From NCBI GenBank assembly GCA_033002965.1, contig JAURVB010012678.1, positions 88,563 through 152,562 of the forward strand: DNA of 64,000 bases, in the 5' to 3' direction. Positions 44,931 through 56,148 of the stretch are shown piece after piece; within the stretch, counting starts at the first letter, position 1; every line of letters begins with the position of its first letter. A model generated the notes under the pieces. It saw only the letters and a list, made by a program, of their open reading frames with translations. It searched no databases and had not been told where the DNA came from. The translations under genes and the position numbers were made by a program. The stretch comes from Piper betle (lineage: Eukaryota; Streptophyta; Magnoliopsida; Piperales; Piperaceae).

Positions 44931-47900
44931 CATAATTTTTCACGCTTTATGCGTTATCTGCCGTAATGCATACGCATTCTTTCCGCGGTAATGTTTTTTT
45001 ATTCCTATTATTACATGATTCTAAGGTTGTTAGTTCTGTTGCTAACATGATATTTCTCTTGATATACAATAAATATGTCATCTTCATAAAAGAAAAATAT
45101 GAGCATTATTTATTGGGACTTTGTTGGCTATGTGCTTAAATGATTTCATATGCTTCTATGAATGGGCAGATTGATTTGGAGGTTTGTTAATATGAAAGTG
45201 AGAAGTATATTTAATAGATCGGTGTATTCTATTTTTTTATTTATGGAATTGCATTTAAAGCTTTTACTATTTTTAACGTAGAATATTTATTGGTCTATAA
45301 TTTCCAGTGCAATTTTTATTAAATTCGGCTCGGGATGGTTATTTGGCTAGAAGAAGTTCATTAGCATTATAATTCTAATCTTTAGTTCTTCTCACAGATC
45401 TTGCAAAAAATCAATTCATAGTTTAGCCTTTTTCTTACGTTCCATACTATAACTCATCTATATATTTCTCCCATCTTCTATCAGATTGTAGTTTTCAAAT
45501 TTGTCTCCGCAGTTAGTTTGGGTCCATGGTTTTTCTAACTAATATATTTTCTTTAATTGATGTGGGCAATTCAATTTCCGTCCAATGTATTCATCACCAA
45601 ATTAATTTTGATTATTAAAGGTAAAATGTGATGGGCTATCAAAAAAACAAAACACCGACTTTTAAACCATAATAACATATCAATTAGAAAAGGGCAGATT
45701 TACATGTATCAGGTAGATAAGGGTAGTCTGATCTTTAGTTTTTTTGTTCGTTGGCCTTTGAGCTCCATTATAATTTATTAATTTAGTAATACTTTTGAGC
45801 TTCATATTTTTGTTAGTTTGCTTTTCAGCTCTAGCTGATTATAAAGTTTTTCATTCCTCGACAGTAATTTCTTCTCCTTGTGTTTCGACGTTGTATTCAT
45901 ATTTGATTGTTGCAAAAGAAGCTATACAAGTTTGCACTTTCTGTTAGCACCATTAACTATGTGTGCACAATATTTATTTTAATGTAGGAAAAAGGTAAAA
46001 GATCTGAGCAAAATATTTAAAAAGTAATTTTTTCTTCTTCTTTTTATCCAGCTTTGGTGATCTCTGATTGTTTTATGTGGCGACTATATCACGATTTGGT
46101 GTATCTGGCAGATGACTGGAGTTTTATATTACCATCCATAATGAACTTTGCTTGATATACCTGAAGCTAATGTGAATTGCAGCTTTGAACCATTTCCGGT
46201 GGCATCTTTATGGTACCCAATTGATAGTTTATTCCTTCTATTTTGGCATTTCAAATAGGTCAGTGGTTATATGTCCTATAGTATTTCTTCGTTTGAAAAT
46301 AGTTTGGCTTTCTTATTTTCTTTTTGTGGGATTATAGGTAAACATTTTGGTTTTTAGCATTTTTTTTACTTAACGTTTTACAAATCTTGTCTCTTTTTTT
46401 CTTTTCTTCTTCATTCTTTTTTTTTTGCTTTTGGGAAGCAAAAGTTCAATTTTGAGATTTTTTCAAATTGGTGGTGTACTTAGCTCTTTGTTTATCAAAA
46501 TATTGTATAGAATTCTTCTGCTCTTTAGCTTTCATATTTTTATGCCCTCACTTTGGATTTGTAAAAGTGTTTTTCCTCACCACAGGTTGCGAGTCCAGTT
46601 TGATGGTGCATTTGGAAGGAATATGAATGATGAACTCTTTTATCCTAATAAGGCCATGTTTAAAGGATCCTAATATATTTATTATAAAGAATACACTGGT
46701 TCTACTTCAAAGCCACATCATATCTTACCTCTATTTCTTCCCCGCCCATTGCCCTCCTAACACAATTGCGACGTTGAACTTTCAGTTATGAGAGTATCTC
46801 TAACCTTTCGGACTATGCTTCTCATATCCCCGCTAATCGTTGCTTTGCATCAAAAAATATCGATGCCGCCTAAGAACCAAGGATCTTCTTCCTCAAAGCA
46901 AAGCAAGCGAAAGATTATGTATTTAGATTAGAATTATGTAGCAACTATATTAGAGGAATACATGTTGTATTTTGAATGCATTATTTGTGTGAGAAACTCT
47001 TCGTATTGTTAGGATATCATTATGTTCTTCAATGAGAATGATTTTAATCTGATGATATTAGTAAATTGGATAATAAATGCTTTGCTGATTAAATAATGGT
47101 GTAGGGCCAAGTATAAATTCCATTGTGGCTACGAATTTTATTCTATATGATTAATCTAAAAGTAAGAAAAAGATTGGACATCAAATTATGTTTGTTTTGT
47201 TTCTGTTTCACATTTTAAAATTAATGGATTACTTTCTTGAGAAAGTAGTCAAGTGGAGGTTAATTTAAGAAGCGACATCTGTTTTTCTAAAACACAAAGT
47301 AACAGACATTTGAAACAATTTACTAATATTAATCATCAATAGCCTGCACATTGTGCGGGTTATACCTAGTTTATTACTGAAATGAAAAAAATTATAACTG
47401 TATTTTTAATGATAAATTATGAGTTTTAGTAATGATTTGTTAATTTTAATGTCTTGTTTTTGTTGTGTGCTTGTGATGTAGCATCATAATATTATTACTT
47501 AAAGTGAAAGACTTCAGCAAATTTTTGACATTTTATTAATTTAAATGATTATTCAAAACCCAATTCTTTAGGGTTATTTCCTTGAAATATAAATTCACTC
47601 GAGAAATAATTATAAATGTAAGTACTATGTGGTATTTAGCTATGAAATTATCCCCAAAAAACTTATTTTAAAATCAATTATGATATTATCATTAATTGAT
47701 ATATTTATACATCATCACTTAATGGTAATTGTTCACTTAGGGTCCATTTGGTTGACCTAAAGATAGTGTAAATAAAATAAAAAATTTAAATCGTCAACTT
47801 ATTAAAAGTAGAAAATTTTGAAATATTTTATATATAAGGTGATATCAATTAAATTATTTTGTAACTAAATTAAGAATGATCATTTTTTTAAATAAAAGGC

Positions 47901-48215
47901 TAAAATAATCATAATTACTTGTGAGTGGGTCACCCTTGTCCATTGCCATGTACAATTAGTTTTCCACGTTTTTTTCTTAGAAATAAGAAAAGGATGGAAT
48001 TTTTTGTATATAGAAGAGTACATGGGTGACCCACTTGATTATGAGTATGATTAATTTTAACACAAAATACAATAAGTATGTACTAAGCTTTATTAAAATA
48101 TATTACACATACTATTTTTAGCAAGGTTGACCATCTAAAAATTTTGTGTTATTCACGTCTATTTCATGCTAATCAAATGGAGTGTTAATGGTAATTATAT
48201 AACCGTGTTAGTTTT
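44930..48215. other. Right-block-specific stretch including a probable Helitron end
   Basis: No counterpart in the left block. AT-rich, with possible exon debris at 46586-46672 (RLRVQFDGAFGRNMNDE, then a stop) and a short frame MPPKNQGSSSSKQSKRK near 46863. Neither could be assigned to a family. The region includes a Helitron-like 3' end at 47344-47369. Sequence from 47370 to 48215 is AT-rich without features. Confidence 0.45.
47344..47370 (+). mobile_element. Helitron-like 3' terminus
   Basis: A GC-rich hairpin (CCTGCACA TT GTGCGGG, one mismatch) is followed after six bases by CTAG at 47366-47369 and then T. A hairpin shortly before CTRR with insertion ahead of T is the Helitron 3' signature. 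The 5' end (TC) could not be placed, so the length is unknown. Exon debris just upstream may be captured sequence. Confidence 0.6.
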
Positions 48216-49508
48216 GATGGGGTTAAGTGATTTTTTTTTGAAAGGAGGGTTCTAAATGATTATTCACTTAATAGTAATTGATTAGCTGTGTTAGTTTTAG
48301 CATGTTAGTTTTGATGGGATTAAGTGATATTTTTTGGAAAGGAGGGGTTCTAAATGATTGTTCACTTAAGAGTAATTGCCTGTGATTGTTCACTTAGTAG
48401 TAATTGATTGACTGTGTTAGTTTTGATGGGACACTTAACTGTAATTATTTAACAGTGTTAATTTTGGTAGGTTAAGACTTCAAGTGATATTTCTTTTTGA
48501 AAGGGGCTAGGGTTCTAGGTGATGCCTAGTTGAGTTGAGAGAGGTTGAATGATCATTTGCTCTCATATATATATATATCAGAACAGTACGTACTTATAGA
48601 AACTGATGTATATCATATAAAACGAGGAATAGAACACCAAAGCTCCTTCATTATAATGAGCACGAGCCCTTGTTGTGATCAACACACGATTATAAATGAG
48701 TATGGTTTTCAGAACGCTCCTTGTATAAACCACCTCATTCATCTGAAAGGAGCTGCGACTCTTGGCTCTTCCTAAACAGCTTGTGGCGAATATGCTCCGC
48801 AAAAGTCCTGAGCGGGAACTTTTTCGGCTCTTCTTCTTGTTCAAGCAAGAGAACTCGAGAAGTCAACATCGGGTGTGAATGACATTAAGAGGATTGAATT
48901 ATATTGACTTATTAACTATAAGAATTTGGAAGGATTCTTTAAATGTATAAATAGGTGGGTTTTTGTGTTGAATAGGACTTGTAAATTGACCTCCACAGTG
49001 AATTTACTATTAGGTTTTATAGTGCTTAATGCAATTTTGTTAAGATTTGTTTTAAAATAAAAGAGTCATATTGTTCTCATATTTATATTTTGTTATAATC
49101 ATTTTTTTTATCCTTTACCCCAACATGTAATAAAGCCTAGTTCAAATAAGGATTTGTGAAGTATGATTATTTGATTAGATGCCTCTTTGAATATGATTAC
49201 ATAGAGTCAATAGCTACACTTAAGAAATGAAAACAAAAATTTTATACAACTCGAAAAGGGTAAAAGATAAGTCTATTTCATTGAGGGATATGATATTGTG
49301 AATGATTGCTCAAAGAGGCCAAATTTGAAGTAACATTGATGGACCTAAGAAAGAGAAATGTTGCAATTTTGGAATGGAAAAGGAGAAGAAAATTCTCTTA
49401 AACATATATCAAGAGATAGGTCGAAGTATATTTAAGAATGCGGCTAGATAGAAGAGAGATGTTCAAAAATATTCTCTTTGTCATCTATCTTGGAAATAGA
49501 TAATTTGT
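48216..49508 (+). other. Intergenic part of the right block
   Basis: Matches about 21790-22945. Three partial copies of a GGATTAAGTGATATTTTTT...GGTTCTAAATGATTGTTCAC unit follow one another at 48215-48420, a local degenerate repeat. No gene recognised; the minus-strand frame 48578-48844 shows no known motif. Confidence 0.45.
49504..49508 (+). repeat. Target site duplicate TTTGT (left)
   Basis: Repeated at 51317-51321 on the other side of the solo LTR. In the left block a single TTTGT stands at the matching place (about 22938). Confidence 0.9.
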
Positions 49509-51316
49509 TGTAAAACCCTTGATTCGAATAAGGGTTTTATAATCTAAACCAGTCAGTTCAACCATTGTTTTCAATCAAGTTAAGTTTTAATTACGAGACA
49601 ACCATTTGATTTTCTCAACGACCATTCATTTTTCTTACTAACCATTCATTTTTCTTAACTGGCCATTCGTTTTTCTTACCGACCACTCGTTTTCTTCGCC
49701 CTAACACTTATATATTCCATACTTCTGATGCTGTTATTTTAGCCACCACCATCTTTCTCACCCAATTTCCTTCTTCTTCTTCTTCTCTTTTCCCCCATGA
49801 TCCTCATTCAAGTCGGCCACAACCTCGTCGCCCTACCACATGACTGAAGGTACGGAGTAGGAGCTCACTGTTTAGGCACTAAAACACACTCGAACTTTTA
49901 CCAAGTCCGTTTAGGACTCACCCCTGATTGTAGGATGACTTGAATGACGTTTTATTAGATCCCACTTAACCAAGGTTATGTAATAGATTGATCTTTCAGA
50001 TTAATAATCCTCGATGATGAGATCCCTTGAGTATGTTTTTGAAAACAAGATCCACCATAAATTACTTTTGGGCATATTATATAAGTCCCAAGGCCTATAT
50101 ATATGTGTGTGTGTAGTTTTTGCGATTTTCAATAACTATGCTACACAAGTGGGCATGGAAGTAAGAAAAAGGCTTGGGATATAACAGTAATCCCGTGGGA
50201 CCAGAAACTGAAATGAGAATATGCTGAGGCATCAGCAGCAGCAGATAAGTTCAATTAAAGATGATTTCAGTTCAGCAAATGCCCTTTAGAGATTTCATGA
50301 AAATGTTTTATTCATATGAGAGTCCTTCAGCCTAAGGACCAGTAACACTTGTTACGTGTTCTTGTAATATATGTAGGTGATGAACAGGAGTAGGATGAGC
50401 CAGCCAGGACAGAGGAGCAGTGACGTCTCTTGCACACACACACACATATGTCAGACGATAGAATGTTAATATTTTGTTTATGTCGTCATTATATTAAAGA
50501 TGATGTAAGGTATGACAATATATGATGTGAAAAGTGATCAGAATGTACATATGGGTCAAGACCTAAGATTTAGAATGAATTATGTAGCAAATTAGAATTT
50601 TGATGAGAATATCAATGTATGATATATTTATATATATTTATACATATTGATTTGACAGGGTGGGCCTTAATTATACTTTTAAGAGAAATTTTGTCTGTTC
50701 TATTTTTGGAATTTTTATCGACTTTATTGTACTTATTTTATTTGGTAAACTAGTTGTCATGTCATTCATGTAGTAGCATGTTAGGGTTCCGTGCATTCAT
50801 CCATGCATAGCGATAAATATTTTCTATCTCGAGCCTAGGGAATAAGTCTTCTCATTAGCCTATATACAAGTCACCCAACAAGTCCCCTTCACACATCGGG
50901 CGATTTCGAAATCATCATCGTCTGACAATCTATATACAAGTCACCAACACCCTTTATGACTAATGTGAGATAAACCTAACAATTTCACTTCACACATCGG
51001 GCAATTGAAAAATCATCATCGTCTAACAATCTCCCATTCATCAGACAACATCCACCTGAGAAACTATCCTTAAATCAGAAAGTGGAACCTATGAAGGAGA
51101 CAACTACAATCGGTGTAGATAAACCTGAGTTCTGATACCACTGTTGGGCCGTTTGGGCTTCCAAAAGAGACTTACAATAGGTGTCATGGGGTCTCTCTTA
51201 ATCCAAAAGCCAATTAAGAGTAGATCCGCAGGGTTGGGTTCGAGTTAGCCGACCTAACCGGAACTAGTGATATTTTAGTTCAGTTCCTTAGCATAAACTG
51301 GATTTGGGGTACTACA
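49509..51316 (+). mobile_element. Solo LTR, 1.8 kb
   Basis: Begins TGTAAAACCC and ends GGGTACTACA, so the ends are TGTA...TACA, with a perfect 5-bp target duplication TTTGT. The left block has the unoccupied site, GATTTGTTTTGGGG near 22936-22949. No internal coding region remains, so the full element has been lost by recombination between its two LTRs, or this is a short nonautonomous element. It shares blocks with the repeats at 39872 and 58213, including GATCCGCAGG-GTTGGGTT and CTGGATTTGGGGT near its end. It has a nested insertion at about 50840-51210. Confidence 0.9.
50840..51210. mobile_element. Fragment nested in the solo LTR
   Basis: Absent from the matching position of the related LTR (about 60560-60575). 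It contains two copies of TATACAAGTCACC...TTCACACATCGGGC-AATT and ends with GTTCTGATACCACTGTTGG. GATACCA next to TGTTGG is the reverse of an LTR/primer-site junction of copia type, so this may be a broken copia end on the minus strand. Edges are approximate. Confidence 0.4.
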
Positions 51317-51321
51317 TTTGT

Positions 51322-52404
51322 TTGGGGGAATGGAAGCAAGAGCATTTACATCGAATAAAGCATTGTAAAGAGGTGAAGAAAATAAACTAAATGAGGACAA
51401 GGAAGATAGAAGTCATGAAATTAGCATTGAGGATATGAATACAAGAATGAAATAAATTATGCTTAAAAAATGATGTTAAAAAGGTAAGCCTATTTTTGAT
51501 ATTTAATATTTTTTGCTTAACAAAGAATCTTGTCAATTGTGATTACGATAATTTAATCCTACTTTGATAAGATCATACTTATAAGTGAAAATGAGTTATA
51601 TATTTTTAACTTTAGTTAATACTTTTAAATAGATGACTTAGGCATATACTTGGAGTCAGAGCATTACAAATGATATTATAGCAATAGACCAAAAAGAGTA
51701 TGGGTTGGCGTTAGCAACAAGTATAAAATCTCATTTATAAATAAGAATAGATTATAAATATTTAATTTTGCTTAACTATTTTTAAAGAGATGAGTTATGC
51801 CTATTAATTTGTATTTTAGGTCAAGTCATTAGAGAAAGCCTAATTATTTTATTAAAATTTTTTTGGTTAGTAAAAAGGCAATAGAACTCGAAGAATTAAC
51901 ATTGAATGTGAATGAGGTTAAGATGATTGAATTAGATTGACTAATGAATATACAAGAATGTAGAAGGATTCTCGAAGTATAAAAATATGTTTTTGAATTT
52001 TTGTGTTAATTGAGAATTATAATTTGAGCTCTTAAATGAATTCATTAGTAGGTTTTATTGTGCTCAACATATTTTTGTTAAGTTTTTTAAAAATAAAACA
52101 GCTATATTGTCTTCGTATTTATATTTTGTTGTTATCAAAATCTTTAATTTTATTTTACCGCAACATTATTAGCTTTGAGTTGTTAATTGATATTTTTTTA
52201 AAGGGGACTAAGTACCGATTCATTCTAGGGGATATTTGATGTCATATAATGCGATAAAAATCGTACAGGTTTTCTAGTGAGAATTGAGAGAGAGCGTACG
52301 TAAAATGTAGCCATTCGGGTTACATGCACCGGAAGCGCCGCCACGGCGTGAATACGACCAGCGATTCTAGATAGCTGGCGATAATTATTCGACAACGAAA
52401 TTAA
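51322..52404. other. Intergenic DNA 3' of ODC copy D
   Basis: Matches 22946-24150 with small indels. AT-rich; nothing else seen. Confidence 0.55.
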
Positions 52405-53685
52405 TCAAAGATCGGTAACAATATGCAAACGTAAATAGCCGCCACATTCCGTAGCTAGGGACACGGATGCTAGGCGGGGGGGATAAACAATGTACGTCTT
52501 CATAGCAGAGGCGACGAACACATTGAAGCTGGTGCTACACGCAGTGGTGTAAGCTCCCATCTTCTGGAACACCAACCAATCGTTCACCTCAAGCTCCGGC
52601 AGCGGATAATCCCTGAAAATCATGTCGATCACATCGCAAGTTGGCCCGAACACGGTGGAGCTATCGGTCTTGCTACCTTCGCATTTGGGATTGCTTTTGT
52701 TCGACTTGCACGCCATGGGAATAGGCTTCAGGACTGCATGGTCTTGTATGATGCAGTTGAGAGCACCATACGTTCCGTCGTTTATCCAATACTCCCTCCC
52801 TCCACCCCTCATACGCTTCCCTATCACCGTTGTCACCAATGTAAACGGCGACTCGGCGAAGTACCGGCCGGGCTCCGCCATCAGGGTGAGGTCCTCACGG
52901 CCGGGGAAGAACTCCTCCACCCCCGCTTTAATGGCCGCGGCGGTCTCCTCTAACCGAGCCAATGTGAAGCCGCCGCCCACGTCGAGGACGGTCATGGGCG
53001 GCAAGCCCAGCTTCTCTGCCACGTCGAACACCGCACGCGCGGCGGAGATGGCCTCGCCGTAGGCGTCGGTGCGGGTGACGCCGCTGCCGATGTGGAAGGA
53101 GATGCCGACCACCCTGATGCCGATGTCCCAAGGGGCGGCGGGCAGGTGGATGCGAAGGATGGCGGCGGCGTTGGGGTGGTGGGACTTGAACTTGTGGAGC
53201 TCCTCGACGGAGTCGAATGTGGTGAGGCTCACTCCGATCTTGGCCGCGTACTTGATGTTCTCTTCGGCCTTGATTGTGTTGGCGTAGACGATGTCTCGGA
53301 CAGGCACGCTGTGGGCTAGGACGGCCTCGATCTCGACCTTGCTAGCGCAGTCGCATCCTGCACCAAGAGCCGCGAGTGCAGCGAGGAGTTGTGGTTCGGG
53401 GTTACACTTGACGGCTTAGTACGGGCGGCACATTGGAAGGTGCCGTTGCCATGTTTCCCAGTGGCTCACGACCACACCAATGTCGAGAACGAGGAAGGGC
53501 TCCTTGGCCGAGTTGTCGTCGGACACGATGCTCTGGATGAGCTTCATAACGCCGGCGTCTGAATCTTTACCGATGTAGCTCTCTTGGCTAGCGAATCCGA
53601 TGGCGTTAGCAACTTGTTCCCTTGTTGGAACCATTTTGAGTGATGAGTTGATAGAATGTGTGTTTCCGTTGCTTGCAAGGGCCAT
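52405..53685 (-). pseudogene. Ornithine decarboxylase copy D, broken duplicate of copy A
   Basis: Starts at ATG 53685 with the same MALASNGNTHS start as copy A. Codon 90 is TAA (53416-53418) where copy A has TAC (Tyr), three codons before the PLP lysine, so no enzyme can be made from this start. After that the same frame stays open to 52405: IVYANTIKAEENIKY, FHIGSG, VLDVGGGF, EPGRYFAESPF, FGPTCDVID and FQKMGAYT are all present. Compared with A, two in-frame deletions remove about 28 residues between RIH and IGIRVVG. Near the end a single-base loss removes the original stop and adds about 23 foreign residues. Its promoter keeps a good TATA box. Inactivated independently of copy A. Confidence 0.92.
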
Positions 53686-53774
53686 TTTAATTTGGAAGTT
53701 TAAGGATGCTACTTATACTCTGTATGCTCGCTCTTGCTCTAGCTATGCTCGTACGTATCGGCAAGGGCACGAAG

Positions 53775-53784
53775 CTTTATATAC
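53775..53784 (-). promoter_or_regulatory. TATA box of ODC copy D
   Basis: Minus strand reads GTATATAAAG about 90 bp upstream of the start codon, well preserved although the gene is dead. Confidence 0.65.
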
Positions 53785-55435
53785 AGTTCTGTTGTAACAG
53801 TAGAATATTATATTTTATTGTTTTTTAAACGAAAATGAAGTAGTACTGCAAAATTAAAAGTGAGTTCTGTCCAAGTACGTTACTTATAGCATACCGGGGG
53901 TTGAGTATTTTACACAATTTGTATGGATTTTATTAGTTTTAGATAGGAAATGCTTGCGCCGCGGCAAGTACCATCGTGGTAGACCGACGCCCGTTTATTT
54001 TATTGTTTATGTATACTTCCTAACAAAGCAAATATGCCGTTTTTTACCCCGAGCTTGTTATGTCAAGCATTTTTTCAAATATAAACCTACCATTTCTGTC
54101 ACCTAATCTAAGCTCGTAATCCATGCCTTCAAGGCTTTGAGTTGACACTTGGCCAGGTATATACTTCAAAAATTTGCTTCATGGAAATTATTTGTAAACA
54201 ACGATTTCATTTAGACTTCTCACTACCCTTCATATTAGGCCCTTTAACTACTCCCACAAGTAAACTTTGAAAAACAAAAAACAAAAAGCTACTCCCACAA
54301 GTTGCTTGAAAAAAAAAAGACTAAAAACCTACCCCTCGTTCGGAGTTCGGTAAGTTTCACCACGAGGAACACCATTTTGTCCAAATGTGGAACGCTACGG
54401 TAGAGTAATTTTGTGCACGCAGCCAGATTTCACGCCCAGCTCGTCAGTTTGCTACATTTTAAATGGAGCACAAATCTCATTAATTTGGCGCTCGTAAAGA
54501 AAGGAGCCCCCATTGTCACAAGGACATTTCACTCTTGTTTCAACTAAAATGTTGAAACAATTTTAAAAACAAGGAACCTTTGCCCCTTGTACACAACTTA
54601 GCATTTTAGAACCAACTAGTTATTGTATGTCCTTATAGTAAATTTGTTGGGATAAAATTCTTCAAAAATATTGCATCACCATCTTTCTTCTTTTCACTTC
54701 ACTTCTCAAAATAAGTATGTTGGCCTTCCATTCAGATCGATCTTCGTATATTACATCGCTGAGGTACGAGCGAAACAATTTTTTTCATAATGTTAGTATT
54801 GATCCATCAACTCTGGCCTGCAACTATAATATTTGATGCCCAGCTAGCCTCAGATGTCATGATATACAAAGACAAAATTGTTACTCGATATTGTAACTTT
54901 CTTCTTAATGATTAGATGTAATGGTTTCATATTTTCTGTGAGCTCCATTTTTCTGGTCTCCGATCTTGTATGGCTTTACCTTTCTGATATTATATATATA
55001 TATTAACCTATCAAAAGAGGGGAAAACCATATACATATCTTCTAATAAAAATCGACCCCACAATGTGTTAGCACGGCATATTTATATATGGACTAGCTCG
55101 TTTAATTTAATTACTTGACTCCTATGTTTTATTCAAATTAAGTTATTTAAGCTTGAACTATTTATAAATCTTATAAGATGTACTAAATCAACATATATTC
55201 AAATCATTGGTTCACTTAAATATCCCAAACATCATTCATTGACACAGCAAAAAATCACTATGCACCACTAGGGCATTAAGTGCATCGGTGACAAGGTAAG
55301 TTGGGCGTTCAAGGGGTCATGAGTTCAAACACGTCATGAATGCCATCCTCAGGCTCTTGGCATGATTAAACTAAAAACATTCATCTCCACGTAAAGCAAA
55401 TAACAGTTCACGAACAAAACTAACTTTTACGTATG
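53785..55435. other. 5' flank of ODC copy D
   Basis: Matches 25576-27325. The upstream regions of A and D stay alignable for more than 1.5 kb. No gene seen. Confidence 0.55.
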
Positions 55436-55443
55436 ACTTAAGA
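55436..55443 (+). repeat. Target site duplicate ACTTAAGA (left)
   Basis: Repeated exactly at 56141-56148. In the left block one copy (ACTTCAGA) stands near 27325. Confidence 0.9.
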
Positions 55444-56140
55444 TTAGGGTTGCTAATTGAGCGAGCCAGCTCGTGAGCATTTAGCGTTCGGTTCGGCTTG
55501 ACTCGACTCGAAACTCGACATTTAAATGCTCTACTCGAACTCGAATCTTACGAGCCGAGCTTGAGCAAAGTCGTGTTCGACTCAACTCGACTCGGTTATA
55601 ACTCGAAATCGACTCGAACTCGACTCGATAAAATAATATAATAATATAGTCTTTATATTATATTATATATATATATATATATATGTAATATAAGAACAAA
55701 GAAGTAAGATAGTTGAGATAGTAAGTATTCACTTTGATGACTTTAAGGTTGTGGGTTCAAACCACATTGGCCTCATTTTTTTAAGTGAAATACTTTTGAC
55801 TTTTAATAGAGCTGGTTTCGAGCTAACGAACGAGCTCATAAAAATTAAGCAGTTATATTCGAACTCGAGTCGAGCTCGTACACATAAAAAATATTCGAGT
55901 CGAACTCGAGCATGTATGTCCAAAACTCGTTCGATCTCGAATCGAGTCGAGCTCATAAAAATTAAGCAGTTATATTCGAACTCGAGTCGAGCTCGTACAC
56001 ATAAAAAATATTCGAGTCGAACTCGAGCATGTATGTCCAAAACTCGTTCGATCTCGAATCGAGTTTGAACGAGTTTCAAACTATTCGAGCCGAGCTCGTA
56101 TACATGTTGAGCTAGGCTCGCTCGCTCAATTAACACCCCT
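55444..56140. mobile_element. 697-bp hAT-type nonautonomous element
   Basis: Begins TTAGGGTTGCTAATTGAGCG and ends CTCGCTCAATTAACACCCCT, an imperfect terminal inverted repeat, between perfect 8-bp duplicates ACTTAAGA. The unoccupied site is in the left block near 27320-27345. The interior is rich in CTCGAACTCGA-type blocks and contains a 117-bp direct duplication. No transposase frame. Same family as 31135-31620 and probably 8376-12809. Confidence 0.88.
55832..56065 (+). repeat. 117-bp direct tandem duplication, two copies
   Basis: Units start GAGCTCATAAAAATTAAGC at 55832 and 55949 and look identical. They lie inside the hAT-type element and would inflate its length by one unit. Confidence 0.92.
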
Positions 56141-56148
56141 ACTTAAGA

